64,000 bases of DNA from CALODL01 sp942492115 (lineage in GTDB: Bacteria; Planctomycetota; Phycisphaerae; UBA1845; CAIVHJ01), in the NCBI GenBank assembly GCA_942492115.1, contig CALODL010000021.1, forward strand, positions 124,001 to 188,000. Reading direction: 5' to 3'. Shown one piece after another: positions 1-8,000 of this stretch (its first letter is position 1; every line of letters starts with the position of its first letter). The translations under genes and the position numbers were made by a program. Below the pieces are notes generated by a model. That model was not told the origin of the DNA. It did not search any database and saw only the letters and a list, made by a program, of their open reading frames with translations.

Positions 1-139
1 CATCAGCGGGCCAGTTCGCCGCGTGACACACACCACCGGAGCCAGCGACACGACAACCTGACCGGCAGCTCATTCGAAAGTACACGGTCGGAACATCCAC
101 TGAAGAATCGTTGGCTTTCCGTGGGAGGAAAGAGGTACC

Positions 140-161
140 GGGAGACAATGGATTGTCTCCC
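140..161. repeat. Inverted repeat (10-bp arms, 2-base loop)
   Basis: The arms GGGAGACAAT and ATTGTCTCCC are exact reverse complements separated by two bases. No T-run follows on either strand, so it is not a typical terminator. It could be an operator or a mobile-element remnant; its role is unknown. Confidence 0.45.
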
Positions 162-253
162 TGTCTCATTCTTACCCCGCGACACGTTCACAACGATCCC
201 ATCCGATGTGACCGCATCCCCTGCAGTCCAACCCCGCACTGAAATCGAGCTCG

Positions 254-276
254 AAAAGGGCTCCTGACCCCTTTTT
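254..276. repeat. Dispersed 23-base REP-like palindrome, copy 1
   Basis: The 23-base sequence is the exact reverse complement of the elements at 23549-23571 and 23779-23801. Its ends (AAAAGGG and CCCTTTT) can pair to form a hairpin, and a shorter related core (CTCCTGACCCC) lies near 3128. Short intergenic palindromes of this kind resemble REP elements, which in many genomes are associated with RAYT transposases. No such transposase is present in the window. Confidence 0.5.
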
Positions 277-325
277 GCTGCCGAAGTCGTTCGGAGAATG
301 GTGGTTGCGGAACGCGGTGCGCACG

Positions 326-361
326 AAAAAAGGGATCCGAGCTCGCCGTAACTCGGATCCC
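326..361 (-). terminator. Intrinsic terminator, minus strand
   Basis: Perfect 10-bp inverted repeat (332-341 with 352-361) around a 10-base loop, followed on the minus strand by six T residues (A-run at 326-331). It has textbook Rho-independent geometry. No minus-strand gene ends immediately before it; it may be a second terminator for the 721-1911 operon or may end a short RNA. Confidence 0.6.
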
Positions 362-659
362 CAACAGGCTGACCTTCAGCCTGCCGTTCCGAGCATCGTC
401 TATCGTGCGGTGTCTCTTCACATCGGTGTGGGTAGAAAGTGGGCGCAGGAGTGGGCGTGGCATCGAATTGCACCATTGAAGCAGGAGTGGGAGGAGGCCC
501 GACCATGTGGAGGTACCAGGGCCTGCTCCCCCCTGTTGCGCGGGTGCTTCAGCCACAATGTAATTCGTCCAGGTCCAGTATGGTCTTGAGTCTGAGCGCA
601 ACGCGGGCGAAATATGAGACCCAATGGGCACCAGCGGTCATCTATTCGGAGTAGACGCG

Positions 660-700
660 AAAACCGGGCCCACTTTGAAGTCGCCGTCTCCCGGTTTTTT
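660..700. terminator. Bidirectional hairpin terminator after the grpE-like operon
   Basis: A 9-bp stem (660-668 AAAACCGGG with 690-698 CCCGGTTTT) is followed by a T-run on the plus strand and by four Ts within the stem on the minus strand. It lies 20 bases past the stop of the minus-strand gene at 721-963 and probably ends that transcript. Confidence 0.55.
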
Positions 701-720
701 CGGACGTGTTCAACGGAGCT

Positions 721-963
721 TCAATTGTCGCGGGACATGGCTGCGGAAGTCTGACGAAAGGCCTTGACCGCACGCGGAAAGTCGCCGGCCATGAGCAGTG
801 CACAGGCGTACACCTTGTGGTTCTCTGTAGAGCCACACAATTCGACAGCTTTGCCCGCCGTTTCGGCGGCAACCCGGTATCGCCCGCGGCCGTAGGCCGC
901 CAGGGCCTGCCTGCGTAGAAGATCGGCCTGGGCCCGGATGGCTTGTGGTTCGGGCATGAGCAT
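721..963 (-). CDS. Small TPR-like helical protein
   Basis: An 80-residue protein, mostly amphipathic helix. The pattern around residues 12-55 (alternating Ala/Leu with YGRGRY, AGKAVEL, ACALLMAGDF and AVKAF) resembles one and a half tetratricopeptide repeats. The ATG is preceded by AGGAG at a spacing of 9 that overlaps the stop of the upstream GrpE-like gene, so the two are probably co-translated. It could be an adaptor for the chaperone encoded upstream. No family is assigned with confidence. Confidence 0.6.
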   Translation of the reverse strand: MLMPEPQAIRAQADLLRRQALAAYGRGRYRVAAETAGKAVELCGSTENHKVYACALLMAGDFPRAVKAFRQTSAAMSRDN

Positions 964-975
964 GGTGTCGATCTC

Positions 976-1911
976 CTAGGACTTGACCGCTTTGACCTCG
1001 GCGAAGCGAATGACCTCTTCACCGCACACGTAACCCTGACGTACGATCTCGCAGACGTGACCATCGGGCAACTCGTCGTGCGCCACGGTCTCGACAACAC
1101 GCATGAACTGCGGATCAACCGGTTTTCCGATGCAATCGATGCGCTTGACGTCACGTGATTCGAGCGCGCCGTCGACACGGTGCAACGCCGTGTCGAAGTG
1201 GTCGGTCAACCCCGTCGTCAGCCCGCTTGGTACAAAGATCTTGCGCCAACCCAGGTCTGCACCGGCGGAACGTGCGGCCTGGGCGGTATCATCGAGAGTT
1301 TCACGGAGATCGAGCAGGAGTTCGAGCCAGTTGTATTGCGCGTTCTGCAATCGACTACGCATGCTCTCGCGCAAACGGTCGCGATCCTTGACCAGTGGAC
1401 TGAGCAGTTCCTTGACCGAACCCTGGACGGTCTCCTGAACACCGTGCGATACGGTTTGCTGGACTTCTTGAGCGCCCGACTGCAACTTGTCGATGGCCTG
1501 ATCCGCACTCGACTGCACTGTATTGAGCGCCTGATCGGCCACGGATTTCAGACTATTCAGCGTCTGATCAGCACCCGATTGCAGCTTGTTGATTGCCTGG
1601 TCGGCTCCGGATTGCAGCGAAGCGAGGGCCTGATCGATTTCCTTGCGGGCATGCTGCTCGGCCTCCGCTTTGCGCTGCATCTCTTGCCGGACCTCGGTCC
1701 ACTGGGAGATGAGTCCGAAGAGCGACGTATCGACGCGCACTGCCTCGGAGTCGACATTGGCCTCAATGAGTTCGTCACGCGCGTGCTCGCATTCGAGCAA
1801 CCACTGTCGAAACGTCGAGAGCGCAGCCTCGATGTCCGCGCGCGCCTCGGCCGGAACGGCATCAGCTCTGTCCTTCACGACCATCCCATCCTTAGTATGA
1901 ATGCCAGACAT
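976..1911 (-). CDS. GrpE-like nucleotide-exchange factor with hendecad coiled coil
   Basis: A 311-residue protein. The C-terminal third (about residues 165-305) matches the GrpE dimerisation/beta-wing fold: a long helix, then a beta region with G-KPVDPQF, a conserved V-ETV segment and GYVCGEEVIRFAEV near the end, equivalent to the GrpE GY-RPA-V motif. The N-terminal half is unusual. Residues 97-151 are five consecutive 11-residue repeats (SGADQAINKLQ type), predicted to form a right-handed coiled coil. Start: the ATG at 1911 follows GGGGAGAG; the frame stays open to 2013 without a better site. GrpE proteins release ADP from DnaK-type Hsp70s. No dnaK gene is in the window, and ordinary GrpE is about 200 residues, so this is a specialised variant. 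Confidence 0.7.
   Translation of the reverse strand: MSGIHTKDGMVVKDRADAVPAEARADIEAALSTFRQWLLECEHARDELIEANVDSEAVRVDTSLFGLISQWTEVRQEMQRKAEAEQHARKEIDQALASLQSGADQAINKLQSGADQTLNSLKSVADQALNTVQSSADQAIDKLQSGAQEVQQTVSHGVQETVQGSVKELLSPLVKDRDRLRESMRSRLQNAQYNWLELLLDLRETLDDTAQAARSAGADLGWRKIFVPSGLTTGLTDHFDTALHRVDGALESRDVKRIDCIGKPVDPQFMRVVETVAHDELPDGHVCEIVRQGYVCGEEVIRFAEVKAVKS
1459..1623 (-). repeat. 33-base in-gene repeats (hendecads of the GrpE-like protein)
   Basis: Five diverged copies of a 33-base unit encode five 11-residue segments of the form (K/S)-LQSGADQA-(I/L)-N. The period is exactly 11 residues, the spacing of hendecad coiled coils. Confidence 0.7.
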
Positions 1912-2132
1912 ATGGGTCTCTCCCCGAAGAGGGGCCGACGGTCGGGCACGCCTGGCCCAACCTGTGATATTTGAATGATCAACGGATATGAATGGGGATC
2001 CGCGGCCAGCCATCTTCTCGTCTCGCCGCCCCTAAGTCAATGGCCGCAAACGATCGCGATTGCACACCCGATCGCACCGAACACGCCAAGCGCGTAACGG
2101 GTCATGATCACGACGCTTACAGCTGCAATTGC

Positions 2133-2167
2133 AAAAAAAACAGGGCGCCCCTCGAAAGGGGGCCCTG
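2133..2167 (-). terminator. Intrinsic terminator of the tatA operon
   Basis: On the minus strand, CAGGGCCCCC and GGGCGCCCTG form a strong GC stem (2141-2167) followed by eight Ts (A-run 2133-2140). It lies about 60 bases beyond the tatA stop and should end that operon. Confidence 0.8.
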
Positions 2168-2230
2168 TTGAACAGGAAGGAACCCATGAAAACAATTCTC
2201 AGCGGCTGAGCCGCTGATCGAATGTGATAT

Positions 2231-2461
2231 TTAATCCGCCGCGTCGGCGACGGCCTCTGAAATCCGGGCGGCGCCCTCGACCTCGGCCGTGACCCCCTCT
2301 ACGGTGTCCCGGAGTCCCTGCTTGAACTGCACGATGCTCGCGCCCATCGAGCGGGCAGCACCCGGCAACCGACGACCGAAAATCAATAGTGCTACGAGCC
2401 CGACCACGATCCACTCCAGTCCGCCCGGAAGGCCCATAAACGCTAGTGCATACTGACTCAT
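2231..2461 (-). CDS. tatA: Sec-independent translocase subunit TatA
   Basis: A 76-residue protein with the TatA layout: a short N-terminal hydrophobic helix (about residues 12-28, GLEWIVVGLVALLIF), an FGRRLP hinge matching the conserved FG---LP motif, then an amphipathic helix with ARSMG and QFKQGLRD, and an acidic tail. TatA oligomers form the membrane pore that exports folded proteins with twin-arginine signals. The ATG follows a perfect AAAGGAGG that overlaps the stop of the upstream gene at 2474-2821, a twin-arginine lipoprotein, so a Tat component and a probable Tat substrate are co-expressed. No tatC is in the window. Confidence 0.9.
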   Translation of the reverse strand: MSQYALAFMGLPGGLEWIVVGLVALLIFGRRLPGAARSMGASIVQFKQGLRDTVEGVTAEVEGAARISEAVADAAD

Positions 2462-2473
2462 GATGTGCCTCCT

Positions 2474-2821
2474 TTAAGCAACATGCCTGAGATCGACCTG
2501 CTGCAGCCCGCCAGGGAACAGCGCATCGAAACGACTCTGTGAAATCACGACCGAAACGACCCTCGAGCGATCACCGGGGTGCGCCAGGTCGGCGGCCGCG
2601 GCCTCGGCGGTCACATATAGATGGTTGGCGTTGTGCGCCTTGGCCGCGTTGGAGATTCGCATTCCACGACCGGATCTTTTGAACACGACCACGCCACCGT
2701 TGGCGCCACCCTCCGGGAACTCGGTCATCATCAACCCCGAGCCACACCCGACCAGTTGAGCCAGGCCACCGGCGGCGAACACCTGCAGAAAACCTCGTCG
2801 ACTGACATCCATCTTGGCCAT
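2474..2821 (-). CDS. Small Tat-exported lipoprotein
   Basis: A 115-residue protein of unknown function. It begins with a twin-arginine signal (MDVSRRGFLQ), a hydrophobic stretch and a lipobox-like LVGC, so it should be exported folded by Tat and lipid-anchored. The mature part contains GGVVVFKRSGRGMRISNAAKAHNANHL-type sequence, short and basic. Start: the ATG at 2821 has GAGGAG nearby. The frame extends upstream to 3043, but that part has no signal-peptide character and was excluded. The gene is directly upstream of tatA, so it probably depends on it. Some planctomycete genomes have similar short Tat proteins; no catalytic motif is visible. Confidence 0.65.
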   Translation of the reverse strand: MAKMDVSRRGFLQVFAAGGLAQLVGCGSGLMMTEFPEGGANGGVVVFKRSGRGMRISNAAKAHNANHLYVTAEAAAADLAHPGDRSRVVSVVISQSRFDALFPGGLQQVDLRHVA

Positions 2822-3574
2822 CTCTATCTCCTCGTGCCCAGCACGATCGGCCGCCAGCAGACGGCACGTTTGAAAAAGGGTGAGCGGGGAGAGGACCAGC
2901 ACCCCTCCGGCGGTTCGTCCTGACATGCAGGACGGCCCATCCTCGACTGCAGGATTCACTGGACGCGGTGGTGGGTCGCTACTCTCAGCAGTCCCGCTCG
3001 CACCGCTGGCTCGCAAACTCACGTCCTGGCTTTCGCCAGACAATCAACCGGCTTCAAACGGTCGACGCTTCATTGCGACTCGGCGGGGCCATTTGTGGAA
3101 TCGGATGCCCGATGCACGCACCGGATCGACTCCTGACCCCCCTTCATGTCGCTGCGCCGCCTCACCTGTCGCTGACCTGTTCGTTTGCGCTCCCTGACAG
3201 CCTTACCGCATACTCGGGCAACTGCTTGTGGGCCGCGCCATACGTGGTCAGCGGCCCGCTGTTGCCTTGACGCACCCCATAGGGCATCCACCGTGCCAAT
3301 AGCACGCTAAACAGAACAACACATTGGACGACAAAGCCTTATGATTTCAGACGAGATTCAGACTTCGCTGAAATGGGGAGGATCGGTCCCAGGTCGATTC
3401 CCCAGTTGGGCAATAATGACCCAGGGAGACCCCACTTTGTCGAAACCCGTGACTTCGATTTTGCGGCTCGATAAGATCAGAGTATGACATCCGCATCAGG
3501 CCGGATGTCTCCCCCGGGGCGGCATGGCATCCGAGCCGACGAATCACCCAAGAGTCGGCGCAAGCGAGGCGAGT
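2822..3574. other. Intergenic region between divergent genes, no gene seen
   Basis: About 750 bases between the minus-strand Tat lipoprotein and the plus-strand secreted protein. It should hold both promoters, but I cannot point to a clear -35/-10 pair. A 48-codon frame at 3341-3487 has no ribosome site and no recognisable product. A partial match to the dispersed palindrome lies near 3128-3141. Confidence 0.5.
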
Positions 3575-4732
3575 ATGTGGATGAGAATCATTGCGCTGGT
3601 CGTCACGGGCCTGGCCGTGGTCACATCGGCAACAGCAAACATCCGTGTCTTCATGTCCGCCGACGGCGAACAAACCGATCAGCCCGTGACCGGGGCCACC
3701 TTCCTGCACATGGAACCCGACTCAACGGCCAAGATCATCGTGTGGATGGAAGACACCACGCCGGAGGGGGACAACCTCAACAGCTACCAGATGGTCTTGC
3801 GTGATTTCGCAGATCCACGCGAAGGGGCGACCGGGTCGGTCACCTATATCAACAGATTCATCGGGCAGTCAGGTGGGAACTCGATCGCCGTCGACTTCAA
3901 TCGCCCCGACTGGGTGTTCACCAACATCCCGATTCTCGTGCCGGCGTTCTTCAATGAGACACCGCTGGCCAATATCTTCGGAGTCATCTACGCACTGCCC
4001 CTGGGATTGACCGTCAACCCGGCTGAACTGCGCGGCATCCAGTACCTCTGCGAATTCGAGCTGTTCGCCTCCGCAGGTGCCAGTGGGACTTTTGATCTGC
4101 GGTTCAACGTTGCACCCGAGCCCCCGCCACTGTCCGCTCTGTTCAACTCGTTCGGTGGGGAGTACATCGTCAATACGAAATATCAGCCGCTGACCGTGAC
4201 CGTCGGCAACCCGGCGCCGATTTTCAGCCAGCCCCCCGATGGTGCGGTCGATGCCCGCCAGTCATTCAATCCCGATGACGGCATCGCCCAGGGCTGGACA
4301 GCGGTGGAGCTGCACTTCCCCGCACCCAGTGACGCCGCAGCAAGCGATTTCGAAGTCGAAAGCACGGGCAAGTACCAGCCTGTCGTCGCCGGGGTCGTCG
4401 CTCAGGGCCAATCGATGGTCCTTGAATTCGAAGCGCCACTCGAACCGGGCACCTGCACAACAGTTCGTCATATTCCAAGCGGATGGGATACGACCATCGC
4501 CTTTCTGCCCGGAGACGTCAACGGCGATCGCCGTTCCGGCGCGCGCGACATCCTGACTCTGATCGACCACCTCAACGGCGTGCTCGATCCACCGGCACGG
4601 ATCTGGCAGTGTGACACCGACCGCTCGGGTGCGTGTGATGTGCTCGACATCATCCGACTGATCGACGTGCTCAACGGCGCCCACATGGACCACCCATGGA
4701 ATGGCGCGACGCTCCACCGTTGCCGCAAATAG
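3575..4732 (+). CDS. Secreted protein with dockerin-like EF-hand repeats
   Basis: A 385-residue protein. A signal peptide (MWMRIIALVVTGLAVVTSATA) precedes an N-terminal beta domain (about residues 22-200). That domain is shared with the protein at 10531-12732: both have FLxxDGxQ, a VWxE segment, SYQ/GYQ, RxDWVxxx and FNETPLANIFGVIY / YNETPTSGIFGVIY. The C-terminal about 70 residues contain two dockerin-type calcium loops (GDVNGDRRSGARDIL and CDTDRSGACDVLDII), each followed by LIDxLNG. Such repeats usually dock to cohesins or stabilise cell-surface proteins. Start: the second in-frame ATG, chosen because it begins the signal peptide. Function unknown; probably extracellular. Confidence 0.75.
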   Translation: MWMRIIALVVTGLAVVTSATANIRVFMSADGEQTDQPVTGATFLHMEPDSTAKIIVWMEDTTPEGDNLNSYQMVLRDFADPREGATGSVTYINRFIGQSGGNSIAVDFNRPDWVFTNIPILVPAFFNETPLANIFGVIYALPLGLTVNPAELRGIQYLCEFELFASAGASGTFDLRFNVAPEPPPLSALFNSFGGEYIVNTKYQPLTVTVGNPAPIFSQPPDGAVDARQSFNPDDGIAQGWTAVELHFPAPSDAAASDFEVESTGKYQPVVAGVVAQGQSMVLEFEAPLEPGTCTTVRHIPSGWDTTIAFLPGDVNGDRRSGARDILTLIDHLNGVLDPPARIWQCDTDRSGACDVLDIIRLIDVLNGAHMDHPWNGATLHRCRK

Positions 4733-5015
4733 CCTGCCAGCGCCCATGACCCGGGCTCTGGTTCGGCGCCCGGACGCCTGCCCCAGGCTACGCAGACCGT
4801 GACTTGACCAAAATTATTGCTGTCTAACGAGTTACGTGTTTCCGCAGCACACGGAACCTGAAGTCGCCCTAATCTGAAGCTCCAGTCCCACTGCAATTAC
4901 AGTATGATGTTTGTTCACAGGGGGCGGAGAAGCACAACCCCATCGCGTTTGAGCCTTACTTTGCACGGACACTGGGCGCCGCTCCCCCATCAAGGTCGCA
5001 GTTGAGGATCGGATC

Positions 5016-8000
5016 ATGACCATTCCGCGCGTGTTGCTGATTGCCCTGCTGTCCGTGTGTGTTCTGGGCGCTGCCCAGTCATCCGCACCACCCCACAAGA
5101 GCCGTCGTGGCGGCCTGATCAATCTGCGGGATGCTACACCGCTGGCCAAGGACGTTCTCGGCCTGCGTAGAGTCGATGTACTCACCCTGCAGCCTGTGGT
5201 TGACGACGCTGGCCAGGTGCACCTCGACCTCGCAATCGACGGCGTCCCCGAACGAATCACACTCGAACCCTACTCCAACCGGTCATCCTCGAAGTACGAG
5301 GTGCTCGTTCAACACAGCGACGGTTCGATCACTTCGGCCAAACCGGGACCAGTGACAACCTACCGCGGTACGATCAGCGGGGTCAACGGTAGTCTTGTCG
5401 CCGCAACGCTGGACGACACCGGTATCACTGCACGGATCCGCTATTCGGCGAACAAGGAATACTGGCTCGAACCACTCGTCAGACACGCCGGGGTAATCCC
5501 GGGTACACACGCGCTGTACACGCCTGATGATGTCCTGCCACACGGCCGGTCCTGCGCGACTGAAGTTCGCAAGCACCTGGCCCAGCGCGATGGCGTTCGC
5601 CTGGCCACAGGAGGTGGCGCATGCATCGCCGAGTTGGCCTGTGACGCAGATGTTGAGTACTTCAACGACTATGGAACCGTGCCGGCTACCGAGGCCCGCA
5701 TCAACGCGGTCATGAACGCGGTCAATATGCAGTACGAGTCCGAAGTCGGCATCACGCACCAGATCACGACAATCCTCGTCCGCACGGCCAACCCCGATCC
5801 TTATACCTCAACCGATGCGGAGACCCGCTTGTGTGAGTTCATCACGGAGTGGACCAACAACCAGGGCAGCATCCAGCGCGACGTTGCCCAGTTGTTCACC
5901 GGCGTCGAGATCGACAGCACCACGATCGGTATCGCTGCCGACATCGGCGGTTCGGGTATCTGCGTCAACTCGGGATCGTGCACAGGCGGCCCCTTTGGCC
6001 CGCTGGGCTCGTATTGCATGTCACAGTCTGACTTCAACGGCAACTTCGGCTGCGCCACGGACCTCAGTGCCCACGAACTGGGCCACCTGTGGGGCGCCTT
6101 TCACTGCAGCCCGAATTGCCCGGGCAACACGATGAACCCGGGGATTACCTGCGCCAATACTTTTGGCGGGACCAGTATTGCATCGATTACCGCCTACCGT
6201 GACACGCGATTCTGCCTCGATGGGGATTGCTCGTGTGATGTCGCATGTGCGGCCGGCAGTACGTCGGAGAACGAACCTCCGTGCGCGCCCGATTACGACG
6301 ATACGACCAACGGCGGTTGCAACTCGACCGTCCCGGTGTGGAGTGCGCTCAGCCCCGGCCAGACAGTGTGCGGCGAATCCGGGACATTCACCGTCGGTGG
6401 CAATGACTCGCGCGACACCGACTGGTACCAGTTCACCCTGGCCCAGGGTTCGATCGTATCATGGTGCGTCGAGGCCGAATTCCCCGTACTGTTCGGGTTC
6501 GTCGACGACGGTGGCGGCGGGGACTGTGCCAATGCCGCCTTCCTAACCTCGACCACCGGGGCACCGTGTCAGCTTGAATGCATCACGACCACGTTGGCTG
6601 CCGGAACGTGGACGGCATTCGTTGCACCCGAGATCTTCACCAGCATCCCATGCGGGTCGACATACAACGCCACACTCGAGCTTCTGGGAGCGTGCTGCGA
6701 CGGACCGACCTGCGCAATCGCCAGCCAGACGGAGTGCGCGTCCCAGGGCAGCAGTTACCTGGGCGACGGAACGGATTGCGAATCGACATCGGGCAGCCCA
6801 ACGACGTATCAGCAGACCGTCAACCAGAGTATTCCCGACAGTGACCCGGGGAACCCGCTCGTGACCATACTCAACGTGCCCGATGCAGTCACAATCGGAG
6901 ATGTCGACATCGCTCTCGAGATCCCCCACACGTGGGTCGGCGACCTCGTGGTTACCCTCGAACACAACGGCACCAGTGTTACGCTCATCGATCGCCCCGG
7001 CCTACCGGACATCGATCCAACATTCGGATGCTCGAGCAACAACTACGACGCCACCCTCGACGACGAAGGAGCCGGCGGCGCCATCGAAGACCTGTGCCTG
7101 GGCAACGACGATACGCTGCCCACGTCGCCCCCAAACTACACGCCCAGCAATTCACTGTCGGCATTTGACGGTCTCGATTCGTCAGGAAACTGGACGCTGA
7201 CGCTTGCCGATTTCGCGTCACCCGATCCGGGTTCTCTGACCGAATGGTCATTGATCATCACCGCCCAGGGTCCGAATCCATGCGACGGTGGCGATCTGTG
7301 CGCAGGCGTAGATTGCTCGGCATTCGACGACGACTGTGCCGTCGGCGTGTGCAACGCGGCAGACGGCATGTGTTCGCAGGATACCGCATCGTTCAACGGT
7401 GTGGAGTGCCGGGCTGCGGCCGGACCCTGTGACGTTGCGGAGGCGTGTGACGGCGTCAGTGCCACATGCCCGAGTGATGGTTTCGCCACCGGACCGTGTG
7501 ACGACGGCGACCCCTGCACGGACAACGACACGTGCCTGGGCGGCGCATGCGTCAGCACGCCGATCTCGTGCGATGATAGCAACCCATGTACCGACGACAG
7601 TTGTGTCGCGGGCGTGTGCCAGAACACCAACAATACCGATCCGTGCAACGACGGTGACGCCTGTACATCGAACGACACCTGCGCCGGTGGCGCCTGTGAT
7701 GGCACGCCACTCGACTGCAACGATGGCAACCCGTGTACCGACGACAGTTGTGTCGCGGGCATGTGCCAGAACACCAACAATACCGATCCGTGCAACGACG
7801 GTGACGCCTGCACATCGAACGACACCTGCGCCGGCGGCGCCTGTGACGGCACGCCCCTCGACTGCGACGATGGCAACCCGTGCACCGACGACAGTTGTGT
7901 CGCGGGCGCGTGCCAGAACACCAACAATACCGATCCGTGCAACGACGGTAACGCCTGCACATCGAACGATACCTGCGCCGGCGGCGCCTGTGATGGCACA

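Larger units (their letters stand above)
1..720. other. Gene-poor stretch, no supported CDS
   Basis: No reading frame here has a convincing start, ribosome site or recognisable product; the open frames overlap one another on both strands. What can be seen are structural elements: a hairpin at 140-161, a 23-base dispersed palindrome at 254-276, a minus-strand terminator at 326-361 and a bidirectional hairpin at 660-700. The part between the two terminators (about 362-659) could hold a short minus-strand RNA, but I recognise no known RNA family in it. Confidence 0.5.

Noticed and set aside
3341..3487. 48-codon plus-strand frame
   Set aside because: No ribosome site and no recognisable product.
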